Source of the DNA: Alkalihalobacillus pseudalcaliphilus
GTDB lineage: Bacteria > Bacillota > Bacilli > Bacillales > Bacillaceae_D
Assembly: GCF_028610675.1 (NCBI RefSeq)
Contig: NZ_JAQQWS010000009.1
Coordinates: 62,001-126,000, forward strand
Reading direction: 5' to 3'
Length of the DNA stretch: 64,000 bases
In this document: positions 55,465 through 63,396 of the stretch, in pieces
Layout of the letters: the number at the start of each line of letters is the position of its first letter
Numbering within the stretch: position 1 is the stretch's first letter
Position numbers and translations under genes: made by a program
Notes under the pieces: generated by a model
What the model was told of the DNA's origin: nothing
The model's input: the letters and a program-made list of their open reading frames with translations, nothing else
Database searches by the model: none

Positions 55465-55634
55465 GACCCCTGTTCATTCCCCTCAACATGTACATGATTT
55501 GACCTTTTTTCCTGGCATGGCTCTTTATGACCATGGTCTTATCTATATTCTGCTGATTCTTGATGCTGAATGCGGATGGTTTTCACCAACTTTTTTTGTT
55601 TCTTCCCGGCATTAACGAGCAACTAGACGGATAA

Positions 55635-56087
55635 CTAGTTGGATTCTTGATTGTCTTTTTTTATGAATTGCTCGATCAATTGTTCCATTTGAACAGCCGT
55701 TTTTTCATAAATGGAAGTTGGTGCACCAAATGGGTCAACAATATCCCCATTCTCTGAGACATAACGGGTTAAAGTTTCTACCTTATTGGCAACTGGATAT
55801 TGCATAAGCAATTGTTGTTTGTGATTTTCCGTCATCGTCAAAACGACATCGGCCCAATCTAATAATTCAGCTGTGACGCCCTGGGCTTGATGTTTCTCTA
55901 TGTCAGAAATACCGCGTTTTTTTAAAACATCTGTCGTTCCTTGTGAAGCTGGACTGCCCGGAAAAGCAAAAATACCAGCCGAACGAACCTCATAATGTAC
56001 ACCTGCTTTAGTTTTTAAAATCCATTCAGCAAGAGGACTCCGGCACGTATTACCCGTACATATAAACAGAATCTTTTTCTTTAGCAT
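55635..56087 (-). CDS. ywlE: Low-molecular-weight phosphatase YwlE (protein-arginine phosphatase type)
   Basis: 150 residues, LMW-PTP fold with CTGNTCRSP P-loop and the acid Asp in VDPFGAP. The Thr in the loop (C-T-G-N-T-C-R) is the residue reported to favour phosphoarginine in B. subtilis YwlE, opposing McsB kinase. AGGTGG precedes the ATG. Position next to mntP as in B. subtilis. Confidence 0.9.
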   Translation of the reverse strand: MLKKKILFICTGNTCRSPLAEWILKTKAGVHYEVRSAGIFAFPGSPASQGTTDVLKKRGISDIEKHQAQGVTAELLDWADVVLTMTENHKQQLLMQYPVANKVETLTRYVSENGDIVDPFGAPTSIYEKTAVQMEQLIEQFIKKDNQESN

Positions 56088-56514
56088 AAAATAACCACCT
56101 TTATCAACTAGGTCAAATGTTTCATTCGAACCTGTACATTTTATAGGTAGTCTGCCCTATTACTTCCTTGTTCAATATCTTACCACATCTTTTTAAGAAA
56201 AAAAGCAAAGTTTTTTAATAAATTTGACATATTTATGCAAATCGTCAAATTCATGAAATAGACCTATATTTCTCTCTGTTTTTTTCGAAATGGTAAGATG
56301 GTTAGGAATGTTGGAAGGATGTTAGAGGATCGAGACGAGTGTAGTCTCATGCCTATTCCCCTTACCAACTAGACAAACGTTACTCATCTTATCTTAGATT
56401 GGTTAAAGGGCTTGGTCAAATGCTGTAACGATCTTTTTTAATGAGGGAGATATAGATGAGGTTTTCAATCATGAGTTACGTTGAAGCGACTGAAGTGCGA
56501 ATTGCTTTTTGTAG
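56088..56514. other. Intergenic stretch between mntP and ywlE
   Basis: AT-rich, 427 bp, no ORF, no repeat array and no clear terminator for mntP seen. Confidence 0.45.
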
Positions 56515-57054
56515 TTATGGAAGTAGAAGTCTTATTCCAAACATGATCAGGATACAGCCACCAAAAAAAACACCATAGGAACCTATCATATGCTTTAGTC
56601 TAGAACCAAGGATTAATCCTATCCATGCAAAAACCATACTGAATAGACCGATACATAACACAGTTAAAGCTGTTTTTGCACCAATCATTCCAAAGCTCAG
56701 GCCAGCCGAGAAGCTATCAAGGCTCACACTTAATGAAAAAACAATTAAGCCAAATCCAACTGGTTTAATCATCGCTTCTTCTTCACTTCTGAAGCTAGAA
56801 TAAATCATCTGAATACCAATTAACAAAAGCAAGGCTCCACCAATATAGACCGTAATAACACCCAGCAGCGAGGACATCCATACTCCTGTAGCCATCCCTA
56901 ATAAAGGCATAATAATATGAAATAAACCAATGACGATACCGATAATGAAGATTCTTTTTAAGCGCAAACCTAGCATACCCATACCTAGAGCGACTGAAAA
57001 AGCATCCATCGCCAAAGCTACCGCCATCAAGACAATTGTAATAAGTTCATTCAT
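56515..57054 (-). CDS. mntP: Manganese efflux pump MntP
   Basis: 179 residues with six membrane helices; the conserved Asp-containing motifs VALAMDAFSVALGMG and SVSLDSFSAGLSFG are present in the two halves. The ATG at 57054 is preferred (AAGGGG 8 nt upstream) over a GTG at 57060. ywlD in B. subtilis. I see no yybP-ykoY riboswitch in the 190 bp upstream. Confidence 0.93.
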   Translation of the reverse strand: MNELITIVLMAVALAMDAFSVALGMGMLGLRLKRIFIIGIVIGLFHIIMPLLGMATGVWMSSLLGVITVYIGGALLLLIGIQMIYSSFRSEEEAMIKPVGFGLIVFSLSVSLDSFSAGLSFGMIGAKTALTVLCIGLFSMVFAWIGLILGSRLKHMIGSYGVFFGGCILIMFGIRLLLP

Positions 57055-57187
57055 TGACACCGCCCCTTGTCCTATTGCTCATGTTGATATGTATGCAGGT
57101 TGGACAAGGATTAGAAGTCGTAGATATACGGAAACGATTTTCGAGAAAAGGTTGTGCATGATTAAAAAGCGTCGCTCGTTCTTACCA

Positions 57188-57242
57188 AAAAAAGATGCTT
57201 ACCTATTTGGCCAGCCTCTCCAAATATCGGTAAACATCTTTA
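57188..57242 (-). terminator. Terminator after tsaC/ywlC
   Basis: AAAGATG.TTACC...ATATTTGG / CCAAATA..GGTAA.CATCTTT long stem, followed by seven T. Confidence 0.88.
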
Positions 57243-57251
57243 GATTAACCG

Positions 57252-58292
57252 TTATAAAATACGTCCAGCTGAGGCTTTTTCGAGTCGGTTCATAATCGCT
57301 AAACCGATACCTTCTTCCGAAAAAATTTCCGCGAAGATAAGTTCAACACCTTTTTTGTCAAAGGCACGCAAAGCATCATAAAGTTGATTGGCCACGGAAG
57401 CTAAGTTGGCTCGACTACCGCAGCTAATAATGACATCAGCCTCGTAGTTCGATTTACTTTCTTCCGTTGCTAAAACCCCAACCATCTTACCTTGCAGACG
57501 CCACTTATCCACATAACCTTGAATCTCCTCTTTTTCACTGACAAGAAAAAGGTCGCCTTGTGGAGCATAATGTGTATATTTCATACCCGGTGATCGCGGG
57601 GCTTGATCATCCTTTTTTAAAGCCGGGTCAACTTGAATCGGGCCAACTACCGACTCAATCGCCTCCTTCGTAATTCCACCTGGACGAAATAAAATAGGGA
57701 TCTCCCCCGTGACGTCAAGTACGGTTGATTCTAGTCCTACACCTGTTGAACCACCATCAATTATTCCCACAACTCGCCCTTGCAAATCCGTCCAAACATG
57801 CTCTGCCGCCGTTGGGCTAGGCTTTCCTGATAAGTTAGCACTTGGAGCAGCCAGTGGTAAATCAGAAGCAAGAAGTAGTGCTTCGGCAACAGGATGATCC
57901 GGCATTCTTACGGCTACTGTATCTAGACCTGCTGTTACATTTTTCGCAACCGACCCAGTCTGTTTAAAAATCAATGTGAGTGGGCCAGGCCAGAAAGACT
58001 CAATTAACGCCCTTGCTTTTTCGGATGGCTCTTGAACTAAATCATTTAATTGCTCTCTTCTAGCAATATGTACAATCAATGGGTTATCGTTCGGACGCCC
58101 TTTTGCTATAAAAATTTTAGCGATCGCCGCTTCATCCAAAGCATTGGCACCCAGTCCATATACGGTCTCTGTTGGAAAAGCAATCACTTCACCTTGTTGT
58201 AATAAGTGTGCGGCCTCAATAATTCCTTGATTTTCTTTTAAGTTTTCCTCATTTTTATCCACAGTCCAGTGAAAAGTTTGTTGATTATTCAT
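57252..58292 (-). CDS. ywlC: L-threonylcarbamoyladenylate synthase (Sua5/YwlC type)
   Basis: First enzyme of tRNA t6A37 synthesis. 346 residues: YrdC domain with FPTETVYGLGANA, KGRPNDNPLIVHI and PSANLSGKPSPT, then the Sua5 C-terminal domain after a SPGMKYTHYAP linker. AGGAG precedes the ATG. The upstream region holds a DnaA-box cluster, and one perfect box lies inside codons 10-13. Confidence 0.95.
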   Translation of the reverse strand: MNNQQTFHWTVDKNEENLKENQGIIEAAHLLQQGEVIAFPTETVYGLGANALDEAAIAKIFIAKGRPNDNPLIVHIARREQLNDLVQEPSEKARALIESFWPGPLTLIFKQTGSVAKNVTAGLDTVAVRMPDHPVAEALLLASDLPLAAPSANLSGKPSPTAAEHVWTDLQGRVVGIIDGGSTGVGLESTVLDVTGEIPILFRPGGITKEAIESVVGPIQVDPALKKDDQAPRSPGMKYTHYAPQGDLFLVSEKEEIQGYVDKWRLQGKMVGVLATEESKSNYEADVIISCGSRANLASVANQLYDALRAFDKKGVELIFAEIFSEEGIGLAIMNRLEKASAGRIL

Positions 58293-58490
58293 ACGTCTAC
58301 ACTCCTGTCCTTCCCTATTGTCAACCGAGATATAAAAATTGTCAAATCACGATTTATCAATAGATAAGGATTAATCATTCTCTAACAATTATTATATTTA
58401 TTTTGCCAAATTAACGAAAATATTTAGATAACCACATTATCCACAAAAAAACAAAATAGTTATCAACAGATGTGAATAACCTGTTGATAA
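58255..58490. promoter_or_regulatory. DnaA-box cluster at the ywlC promoter
   Basis: Perfect boxes TTATCCACA at 58255-58263 (inside ywlC) and 58437-58445; TTATCAACA at 58460-58468 (+); TTATTCACA at 58471-58479 (-), which fits the TTWTNCACA consensus; TTATCAACA at 58482-58490 (-). The last three begin 11 bp apart and the second is 23 bp before them, so all four lie on one helical face. In B. subtilis DnaA binds a chromosomal cluster at ywlC. Confidence 0.75.
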
Positions 58491-58494
58491 CTAT
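58456..58494 (-). terminator. Terminator of ywlB built from DnaA boxes
   Basis: Perfect 14-bp stem ATAGTTATCAACAG / CTGTTGATAACTAT, 11-nt loop, followed on the minus strand by TTTTGTTTTTTT. Its two arms contain the two TTATCAACA boxes and the loop contains the third. Confidence 0.75.
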
Positions 58495-58519
58495 TGGTAT
58501 GAAAGCATACTAAAGGTGA

Positions 58520-58972
58520 TTACAACACCTCGACTTTAAGATCGTAAGACCAGATCGCTGCATTTTTTTCAATCGCTCGTTGGTAATGAGGTAGATTGCT
58601 TATATCCTTAGGCACTTCCCCTTTTTCGACTTGCCTAAACCCCAATTGCCAAAATAGTGGTGTCCTACTTTGTGTGCAAGCATACACTTTTTCAATTTTT
58701 CTTTCCTTCGCATACCCTAAAACGATGTCCATAAATTCAATACTCATTTCCGCCGTCCATGTCGGTGAATCCAAAATAAAGGATCGAATTAAACCATTCA
58801 TTTTCCCTTTTTCTATACCAGCTATTCCGATCATTTTCTTTTCAGCATTTTCGACAACCAGAAAGTTAGAAACTTGCTCTTGTGTCGTTGTATCCATAAT
58901 GCCAGCCCGGGCAATTAACCTTTGTATCTTTAATAAATCATGCTTCACAGCTTGTCTCACAACTAAACCCAA
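58520..58972 (-). CDS. ywlB: GNAT-family acetyltransferase YwlB
   Basis: 150-residue GNAT protein. FLVVENAEKKMIGIAGIE and VYACTQSRTPLFWQLGFRQVEKGEVP are the usual core and C-terminal motifs; similar to the ArgA-like group. Start at TTG 58972, 6 nt after GGAGGAG; the ATG at 58987 overlaps that site and is unlikely. Upstream of ywlC as in B. subtilis. Substrate unknown. Confidence 0.85.
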   Translation of the reverse strand: MGLVVRQAVKHDLLKIQRLIARAGIMDTTTQEQVSNFLVVENAEKKMIGIAGIEKGKMNGLIRSFILDSPTWTAEMSIEFMDIVLGYAKERKIEKVYACTQSRTPLFWQLGFRQVEKGEVPKDISNLPHYQRAIEKNAAIWSYDLKVEVL

Positions 58973-59099
58973 CTCAATCTCCTCCATCTCACTATCAATC
59001 TAGTATATGGTTATGATAGAGTACCTTCTTTTATGCCAAAAAAGTAGCATCGTGCAAATGAAATTCATTCGTGTTTTGGTATTGCTCAGTCTTTCTTCT

Positions 59100-59640
59100 G
59101 TTTTTTCAGCCCTAACCCCGAGATTCGGCTTTTGCTCGGGCTTTCTTCCGTTTTTTCAGCTCGCAACCCCGCGATTCGGCTTTTGCTCGGGCTTTCTTCC
59201 TCTTTTTCGGCTCGCAACCCCGCGATTTCGCTTTTGCTCGGGCTTTCTTCCGTTTTTTCAGCTCGCAACCCCGCGATTCGGCTTTTGCTCGGGCTTTCTT
59301 CCTCTTNNNNNNNNNNNNNNNNNNNNNNNNNNNNNNNNNNNNNNNNNNNNNNNNNNNNNNNNNNNNNNNNNNNNNNNNNNNNNNNNNNNNNNNNNNNNNN
59401 NNNNNNTTTCAGCCCGCAACCCCGCGATTCCACTTTTGCTCGGGCTTTCTTCCTCTTTTTCGGCTCGCACCCCCGCGATTTAGCGTTTGCTCGGGCTTTC
59501 TTCCGTTTTTTCAGCTCGCAACCCCGAGATTTAGCGTTTGCTCGGGCTTTCTTCCGTTTTTTCAGCTCGCAACCCCGCGATTCAGCGTTTGCTCGGGCTT
59601 TCTTCTGCTTTTTCAGCCTAAACCCCTGCGTTCCAGTTAT
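59100..59640 (+). repeat. 51-bp tandem hairpin-repeat array (D type), split by an assembly gap
   Basis: Units start at 59111, 59162, 59213, 59264, then after the gap 59415, 59466, 59517, 59568 and about 59619 (51 bp). In the first unit arms AACCCCGAG and CTCGGGCTT pair at 8 of 9 around loop ATTCGGCTTTTG; spacer TCTTCCGTTTTTTCAGC. Closely related to the array at 30 kb. Confidence 0.9.
59307..59406. other. Assembly gap (100 N) in the 51-bp array
   Basis: Fixed-length N run inside the array. The repeat number is unknown. Confidence 0.95.
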
Positions 59641-59666
59641 AACTCTCTATTTTTCCGCAGAAAAAA

Positions 59667-59690
59667 AACGATGCTGAGCTCAGCATCGTT
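59667..59690 (-). terminator. Terminator after the CNNM/CBS gene
   Basis: AACGATGCTGAG / CTCAGCATCGTT, perfect 24-bp palindrome flanked by A and T runs. Confidence 0.85.
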
Positions 59691-59702
59691 TTTTATTTAT
59701 TA

Positions 59703-60977
59703 TCACCCCGTTGACATCGTTCGTGCCACTACGGTTACTTTAATTTGTCGTATTCTTCGTTCCTCTGCCTCTGTTATTTTTAGCAACAGGTTTTCATAAG
59801 GAAACTCTTCTCCAACAAGTGGTACTCGTGTAAATTCCTCGGTTAACCATCCACCAATCGTATTCTGATTTGTTTGTGGAAGTGTGACATGAAGGAAATT
59901 CGCGAACTCTTCTACAGAATAATCCCCGTAGAAAATATAGGTATTCGCATCTAGCTGCCTAACCATTCGAACGTTATCATCATGTTCATCCCAAATCTCA
60001 CCAACGATTTCTTCTAGTAAATCTTCGAGCGTAATGAGACCAGAAGTGCCTCCAAATTCATCAATGACTATCGCCATATGAACTTTTTGCTTTTGCAGCT
60101 CTGGTAATAAAGTGGATACCTTCATTGATTGAACAACAAACAAAGGATTTCTTAGTAAACGACGAACTTGAACTTTTTCCTCACCTTGTTGAATTAAGGC
60201 TGTTAAGAAGTCGCGCTCGGATAATATACCAATAATATTATCAATCGTTCCTTCATAAACAGGAATACGTGAGAAGCGCTCTTCAAAAAAAGTATCTCTA
60301 ATTTCATGAATCGGTTGATTTACCTCAACGGCTACCATATCTGTACGTGGTTTGAGAATTTCATTGACAACAATGTCATTAAAATCTAACGAGCGATTCA
60401 CAAGCTCTTTTTCATGCTTATCAATAACGCCTTCTTCTTCACTGATTTCGATAATCGCTTTAATTTCTTCCTCGGTTACCGATGGTGCATCCTTATTAAC
60501 CTTCATAAACTTTGAAAAACCTTTTTGAAGTTTCATAAATACCCAAGTGATCGGTGTTAAAATAATCATAAATATGTTGAGTATAAAAGCAAACTTCATA
60601 GCCAATGACTCTGCATATTGCTTTGCAAAGGTTTTTGGAATAATTCCTGCAAAAAATAAGACAAGAATAGTTACAACAAAGGTGCTAATAAATAACCCAA
60701 CGCCTTGATCATTATACATTTGGATCGCAATTTGAGCTGCCATTGCGGCGGCGGCAATGTTGACTAGATTAAATCCAATAAAGCTAGTTGAAAGTGCCTT
60801 TTCAATATGATTAGCTATATAGACCGCTCTTTTTGCACCTAGTCTCCCTTCTTCCTCGTATTGTTTCAAACGAATCTTATTGGCGTTGGCATAAGCCGTT
60901 TCCATAAACGAAAAAAGAGTAGACAACACTAACAGCGAACTAAAAATTAAAATCATACTTAACGGATCATCGTCCAA
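59703..60977 (-). CDS. CNNM-family transporter with CBS pair and CorC/HlyC domain
   Basis: 424 residues: DUF21/CNNM membrane domain (about 1-190, four helices, NLVNIAAAAMAAQ), two CBS domains (about 205-330, PRTDMVAVEV and VIDEFGGTSGLITLEDLLEEIVG), CorC_HlyC domain at the C-terminus. Relatives such as MpfA (YhdP) export magnesium; others are annotated hemolysin. TTG start at 60977 with GGAGAGTGA upstream. Confidence 0.9.
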   Translation of the reverse strand: MDDDPLSMILIFSSLLVLSTLFSFMETAYANANKIRLKQYEEEGRLGAKRAVYIANHIEKALSTSFIGFNLVNIAAAAMAAQIAIQMYNDQGVGLFISTFVVTILVLFFAGIIPKTFAKQYAESLAMKFAFILNIFMIILTPITWVFMKLQKGFSKFMKVNKDAPSVTEEEIKAIIEISEEEGVIDKHEKELVNRSLDFNDIVVNEILKPRTDMVAVEVNQPIHEIRDTFFEERFSRIPVYEGTIDNIIGILSERDFLTALIQQGEEKVQVRRLLRNPLFVVQSMKVSTLLPELQKQKVHMAIVIDEFGGTSGLITLEDLLEEIVGEIWDEHDDNVRMVRQLDANTYIFYGDYSVEEFANFLHVTLPQTNQNTIGGWLTEEFTRVPLVGEEFPYENLLLKITEAEERRIRQIKVTVVARTMSTG

Positions 60978-61079
60978 AAAAAATCACTCTCCATTTCTTA
61001 AATTACCTTATATTATATAGGAAGTTTCTGAAAAATGTACAGTATTTTTATGGTAATTGGGTGAATTTTGTATAAAGTC

Positions 61080-61220
61080 GTTGCGAACGTAGAGTTTTAC
61101 TCTTCACTCTCGAAAATTATGCTTCGCGTCCTGCGGGGTGGCGCTGGTCTAATTGACTACGCCGCTGAATCTCAAGCTTTCGCCACTATGTCCTACCTGT
61201 ACATCTTCCCCCGATGCTCA
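61080..61220. repeat. Copy of the dispersed fold-back repeat
   Basis: Shares GTCCTGCGGGGTGGCGCTG and CTACGCCGCTGAATCTCA with the element at 23125-23259. The right end is diverged and lacks the CCCGCGGGAG arm. Confidence 0.6.
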
Positions 61221-61350
61221 CTTCAGATAGGAAACTCCAAGATCAATCACAATTTGTCCTACCAAAAATCATGCAGTACTCTATTTTTGGTCTTTTTTCT
61301 CTATACTTCCTTGTTAATTGGTTACGATTATATATGCTCACGATCAGAAA

Positions 61351-61382
61351 ATATGCGGCCTTCTGATGAAAACCGCACATGT
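61351..61382 (-). terminator. Terminator after spoIIR
   Basis: ATGCGG / CCGCACAT stem with a 14-nt loop just after the stop, weakly T-rich flank. Confidence 0.5.
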
Positions 61383-61405
61383 TTTTACTATTATATTTGA
61401 ATGAT

Positions 61406-62038
61406 TTAGCCGAAAATCCAATCGATGAGATTTTGAAAAAGGTCAACGAAGAAAAAGGAAACTTGGACATCATCGCTCTCATCCGTTTCATTAAGCTCTT
61501 CTACGTCCTCAGCCTCTGTCGTATTATCCTGTTCGACAGCCTCACCATTGGCAAAATCTAAGAAACATAATGGCGGGAACAAAACACACCACCAATTTTC
61601 ACCTTTCCCTTCACCAAGAGTGATTAAGACCGATTGGTACCAGCCTGCAGGATAAACAAGGTTTCCATAAATCTTGGTTGGAAACTGCACTTCATCAAAA
61701 GAAACCGTATACTCTTGCTCCAAGCCTAACGCTTGTAGTTCTCGTTCAACAATTTGTTCAATCTCTGGCATATTCTCTTGAATGACCTTACCTGCTTCAT
61801 CAAGATTATCAATACCTGTTACCCATTCCGTGATTTGCTTGTTTACCTCATCACGAATCGAGCGCTTCACCATTTGGTCCTGAATCCCATCACTATTAGC
61901 CAAAATTCGAAGACGAATTGCCTCTTCCTCGGTCACCTCTTGATGGAATTCCGCCACGGCCACTGCATGATGCGACTCCCAACTAACTAACAAAAGAAAT
62001 AAAGAGAATAATAGATATATAATAACATTACGTTTCAT
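61406..62038 (-). CDS. spoIIR: Stage II sporulation protein R
   Basis: Forespore signal that triggers SpoIIGA processing of pro-sigma-E in the mother cell. 210 residues: signal peptide or anchor about 6-28, domain with IRLRILANSDGIQDQMVKR and VQFPTKIYGNLVYPAGWYQSVLITLGEGKGENWWCVLFPPLC, then an acidic tail and a short hydrophobic end. ATG at 62038 chosen because the GTG at 62047 is within the GGGGTGAT ribosome site. A sigma-F-type promoter lies just upstream. Confidence 0.95.
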   Translation of the reverse strand: MKRNVIIYLLFSLFLLLVSWESHHAVAVAEFHQEVTEEEAIRLRILANSDGIQDQMVKRSIRDEVNKQITEWVTGIDNLDEAGKVIQENMPEIEQIVERELQALGLEQEYTVSFDEVQFPTKIYGNLVYPAGWYQSVLITLGEGKGENWWCVLFPPLCFLDFANGEAVEQDNTTEAEDVEELNETDESDDVQVSFFFVDLFQNLIDWIFG

Positions 62039-62065
62039 ACGTATCACCCCGCCCCTTCACCAAAC

Positions 62066-62094
62066 AGTCTTGTCAGATTGATAGAATTCTAAAC
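62066..62094 (-). promoter_or_regulatory. Sigma-F-type promoter of spoIIR
   Basis: Minus strand GTTTA (62090-62094), 15-nt spacer, GACAAGACT (62066-62074). The -35 fits GywTA fully and the -10 fits GgnrAnAnT at five conserved positions; it ends 27 bp before the ATG. Same spacing as at spoIIQ. Confidence 0.65.
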
Positions 62095-62187
62095 TCAAAT
62101 CTTTTCGACATTTTCTGAAGGTAGTAAAAGGACGTTTTCACCCACAGCAGGCACGATATTTTATCTACTTTTAGATTGCATGCTAAT

Positions 62188-62335
62188 GTTCGTTCTATTT
62201 TTCAGACATTTATGAACGTCTTTCCCTTGTGATATTTCCATCACGCACTAACGTTCGTTCTCTTATCCATGAACTTATGAATCGGCTTTCTCCTGCGGTA
62301 TTTTATTACGTACTATCGTTCGTTCTCTTTGCTTT
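62188..62335 (+). repeat. 65-bp direct repeat, about 2.3 units
   Basis: GTTCGTTCT recurs at 62188, 62253 and 62318, exactly 65 bp apart, with similar but diverged sequence between. CGTTC...GAACG can pair inside a unit. Different period from the 51-53-bp arrays. Confidence 0.6.
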
Positions 62336-62357
62336 CATTTCGTGATAAAATGCTAAA

Positions 62358-62400
62358 AAACCGCTCTACTAATCGATTTCGACTGCCATAGAACGGTTTA
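62358..62400 (-). terminator. Terminator after the binding-protein gene
   Basis: AACCGTTCTA / TAGAGCGGTT stem followed by TTTTTT on the minus strand. Confidence 0.75.
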
Positions 62401-62436
62401 TTGGTGAGGCTTCCTCTCTATAAGATTTGGGTTGGT

Positions 62437-63396
62437 TTATTCAAAAAGCTCAGGATAAGCGATTTCTGCAAGGTGTTTAACAGCTTCACCAACGCGTGGT
62501 CCCGGTCGAGACATTAAATCATTGTTTAACTCAAAAACCTCATCATTTACAATCGCATCAATCGTCCCCCAACCATCGCGTTGCTTAATTTCAGAGATTG
62601 GATCTTCTTCGTAATTGACCGTCGTATAAATTTGCTCAGGATTTCGACTGACCACTTCTTCACCACTTAGCATTGGCCAACCTTCAGTATCAGCAAAGAT
62701 ATTTTCGACTCCTGCTTTTTCCATCATTTCATTTTGGAATGTCTTACCACCTGCTGTATAAATTTCTGGAGCAGGGCTAATTTCAAAATAAATCTGTTTA
62801 CGCTCTTCAACGGATTGTACTTTTTCATCTACTTCTGCAAGCACTGCTTGGATATCCGCAATCACTTCTTCACCTTGTTCAGCCGCGTTCATAACTGCTG
62901 CAATTTGTTCAATGTCACTATAGACGTCATCAAAAGTGAGGGCTGAGGCAATCACAAAGACTGGAATCTCTGCATCAAGTAGTGGCTCTATCTTTTCTTT
63001 TTCACCAATTGTATAAGCAAAAACAACATCAGGATCCAAGGCAATAATCGCCTCTGCATTGACATTCCAGGAATCAGAGACCTGCTCAATCTCTAACACC
63101 TCTTCAGGGTAGTTATCAACCGTCGTAACACCAACTACCTTCTCACCAACACCTAAAGCAAATAAAATTTCAGTCATACTGGGTTGTAACGAAATAACTC
63201 GTTCTGGCACTTCTTCAAACGTAAACTCTGTACCGGCATCATCAGTTACCGTATAAGGACCCTCTTCCTCCGTCAAATCCTCTGTTTGGTTATCATCATT
63301 CGCTTGTCCCGGACTTTCCTCACTTGCCTGATCTCCGCAACCTGCCAACATTAAAAATATTAATAAGCCACTTATTCCTTTTAACCATATATTCAT
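62437..63396 (-). CDS. ABC transporter substrate-binding lipoprotein (BtuF-like)
   Basis: 319 residues; signal peptide with lipobox MLAGC, acidic linker, then a class III binding-protein fold (VTDDAGTEFTFEEVPERVISLQPSMTEILFALGVGEKVVGVT). Its sequence type covers cobalamin, heme and siderophore carriers. Coupling (4-bp ATGA overlap) to a cobalamin adenosyltransferase-like gene favours cobalamin or cobinamide. Permease and ATPase genes are not in the window. Confidence 0.85.
   Translation of the reverse strand: MNIWLKGISGLLIFLMLAGCGDQASEESPGQANDDNQTEDLTEEEGPYTVTDDAGTEFTFEEVPERVISLQPSMTEILFALGVGEKVVGVTTVDNYPEEVLEIEQVSDSWNVNAEAIIALDPDVVFAYTIGEKEKIEPLLDAEIPVFVIASALTFDDVYSDIEQIAAVMNAAEQGEEVIADIQAVLAEVDEKVQSVEERKQIYFEISPAPEIYTAGGKTFQNEMMEKAGVENIFADTEGWPMLSGEEVVSRNPEQIYTTVNYEEDPISEIKQRDGWGTIDAIVNDEVFELNNDLMSRPGPRVGEAVKHLAEIAYPELFE

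Noticed and set aside
57061..57187. Manganese (yybP-ykoY) riboswitch before mntP
   Set aside because: The expected conserved hairpin-loop motifs are not seen in the short upstream region.
58437..58490. Chromosomal replication origin
   Set aside because: DnaA boxes are present but dnaA, dnaN, rpmH or an AT-rich unwinding element next to them are not; the ywlC position points to a DnaA titration cluster.
59007..59677. ORFs through the 59-kb array and its N run
   Set aside because: Same artefact of a 51-bp non-coding period; the translation crosses an assembly gap.
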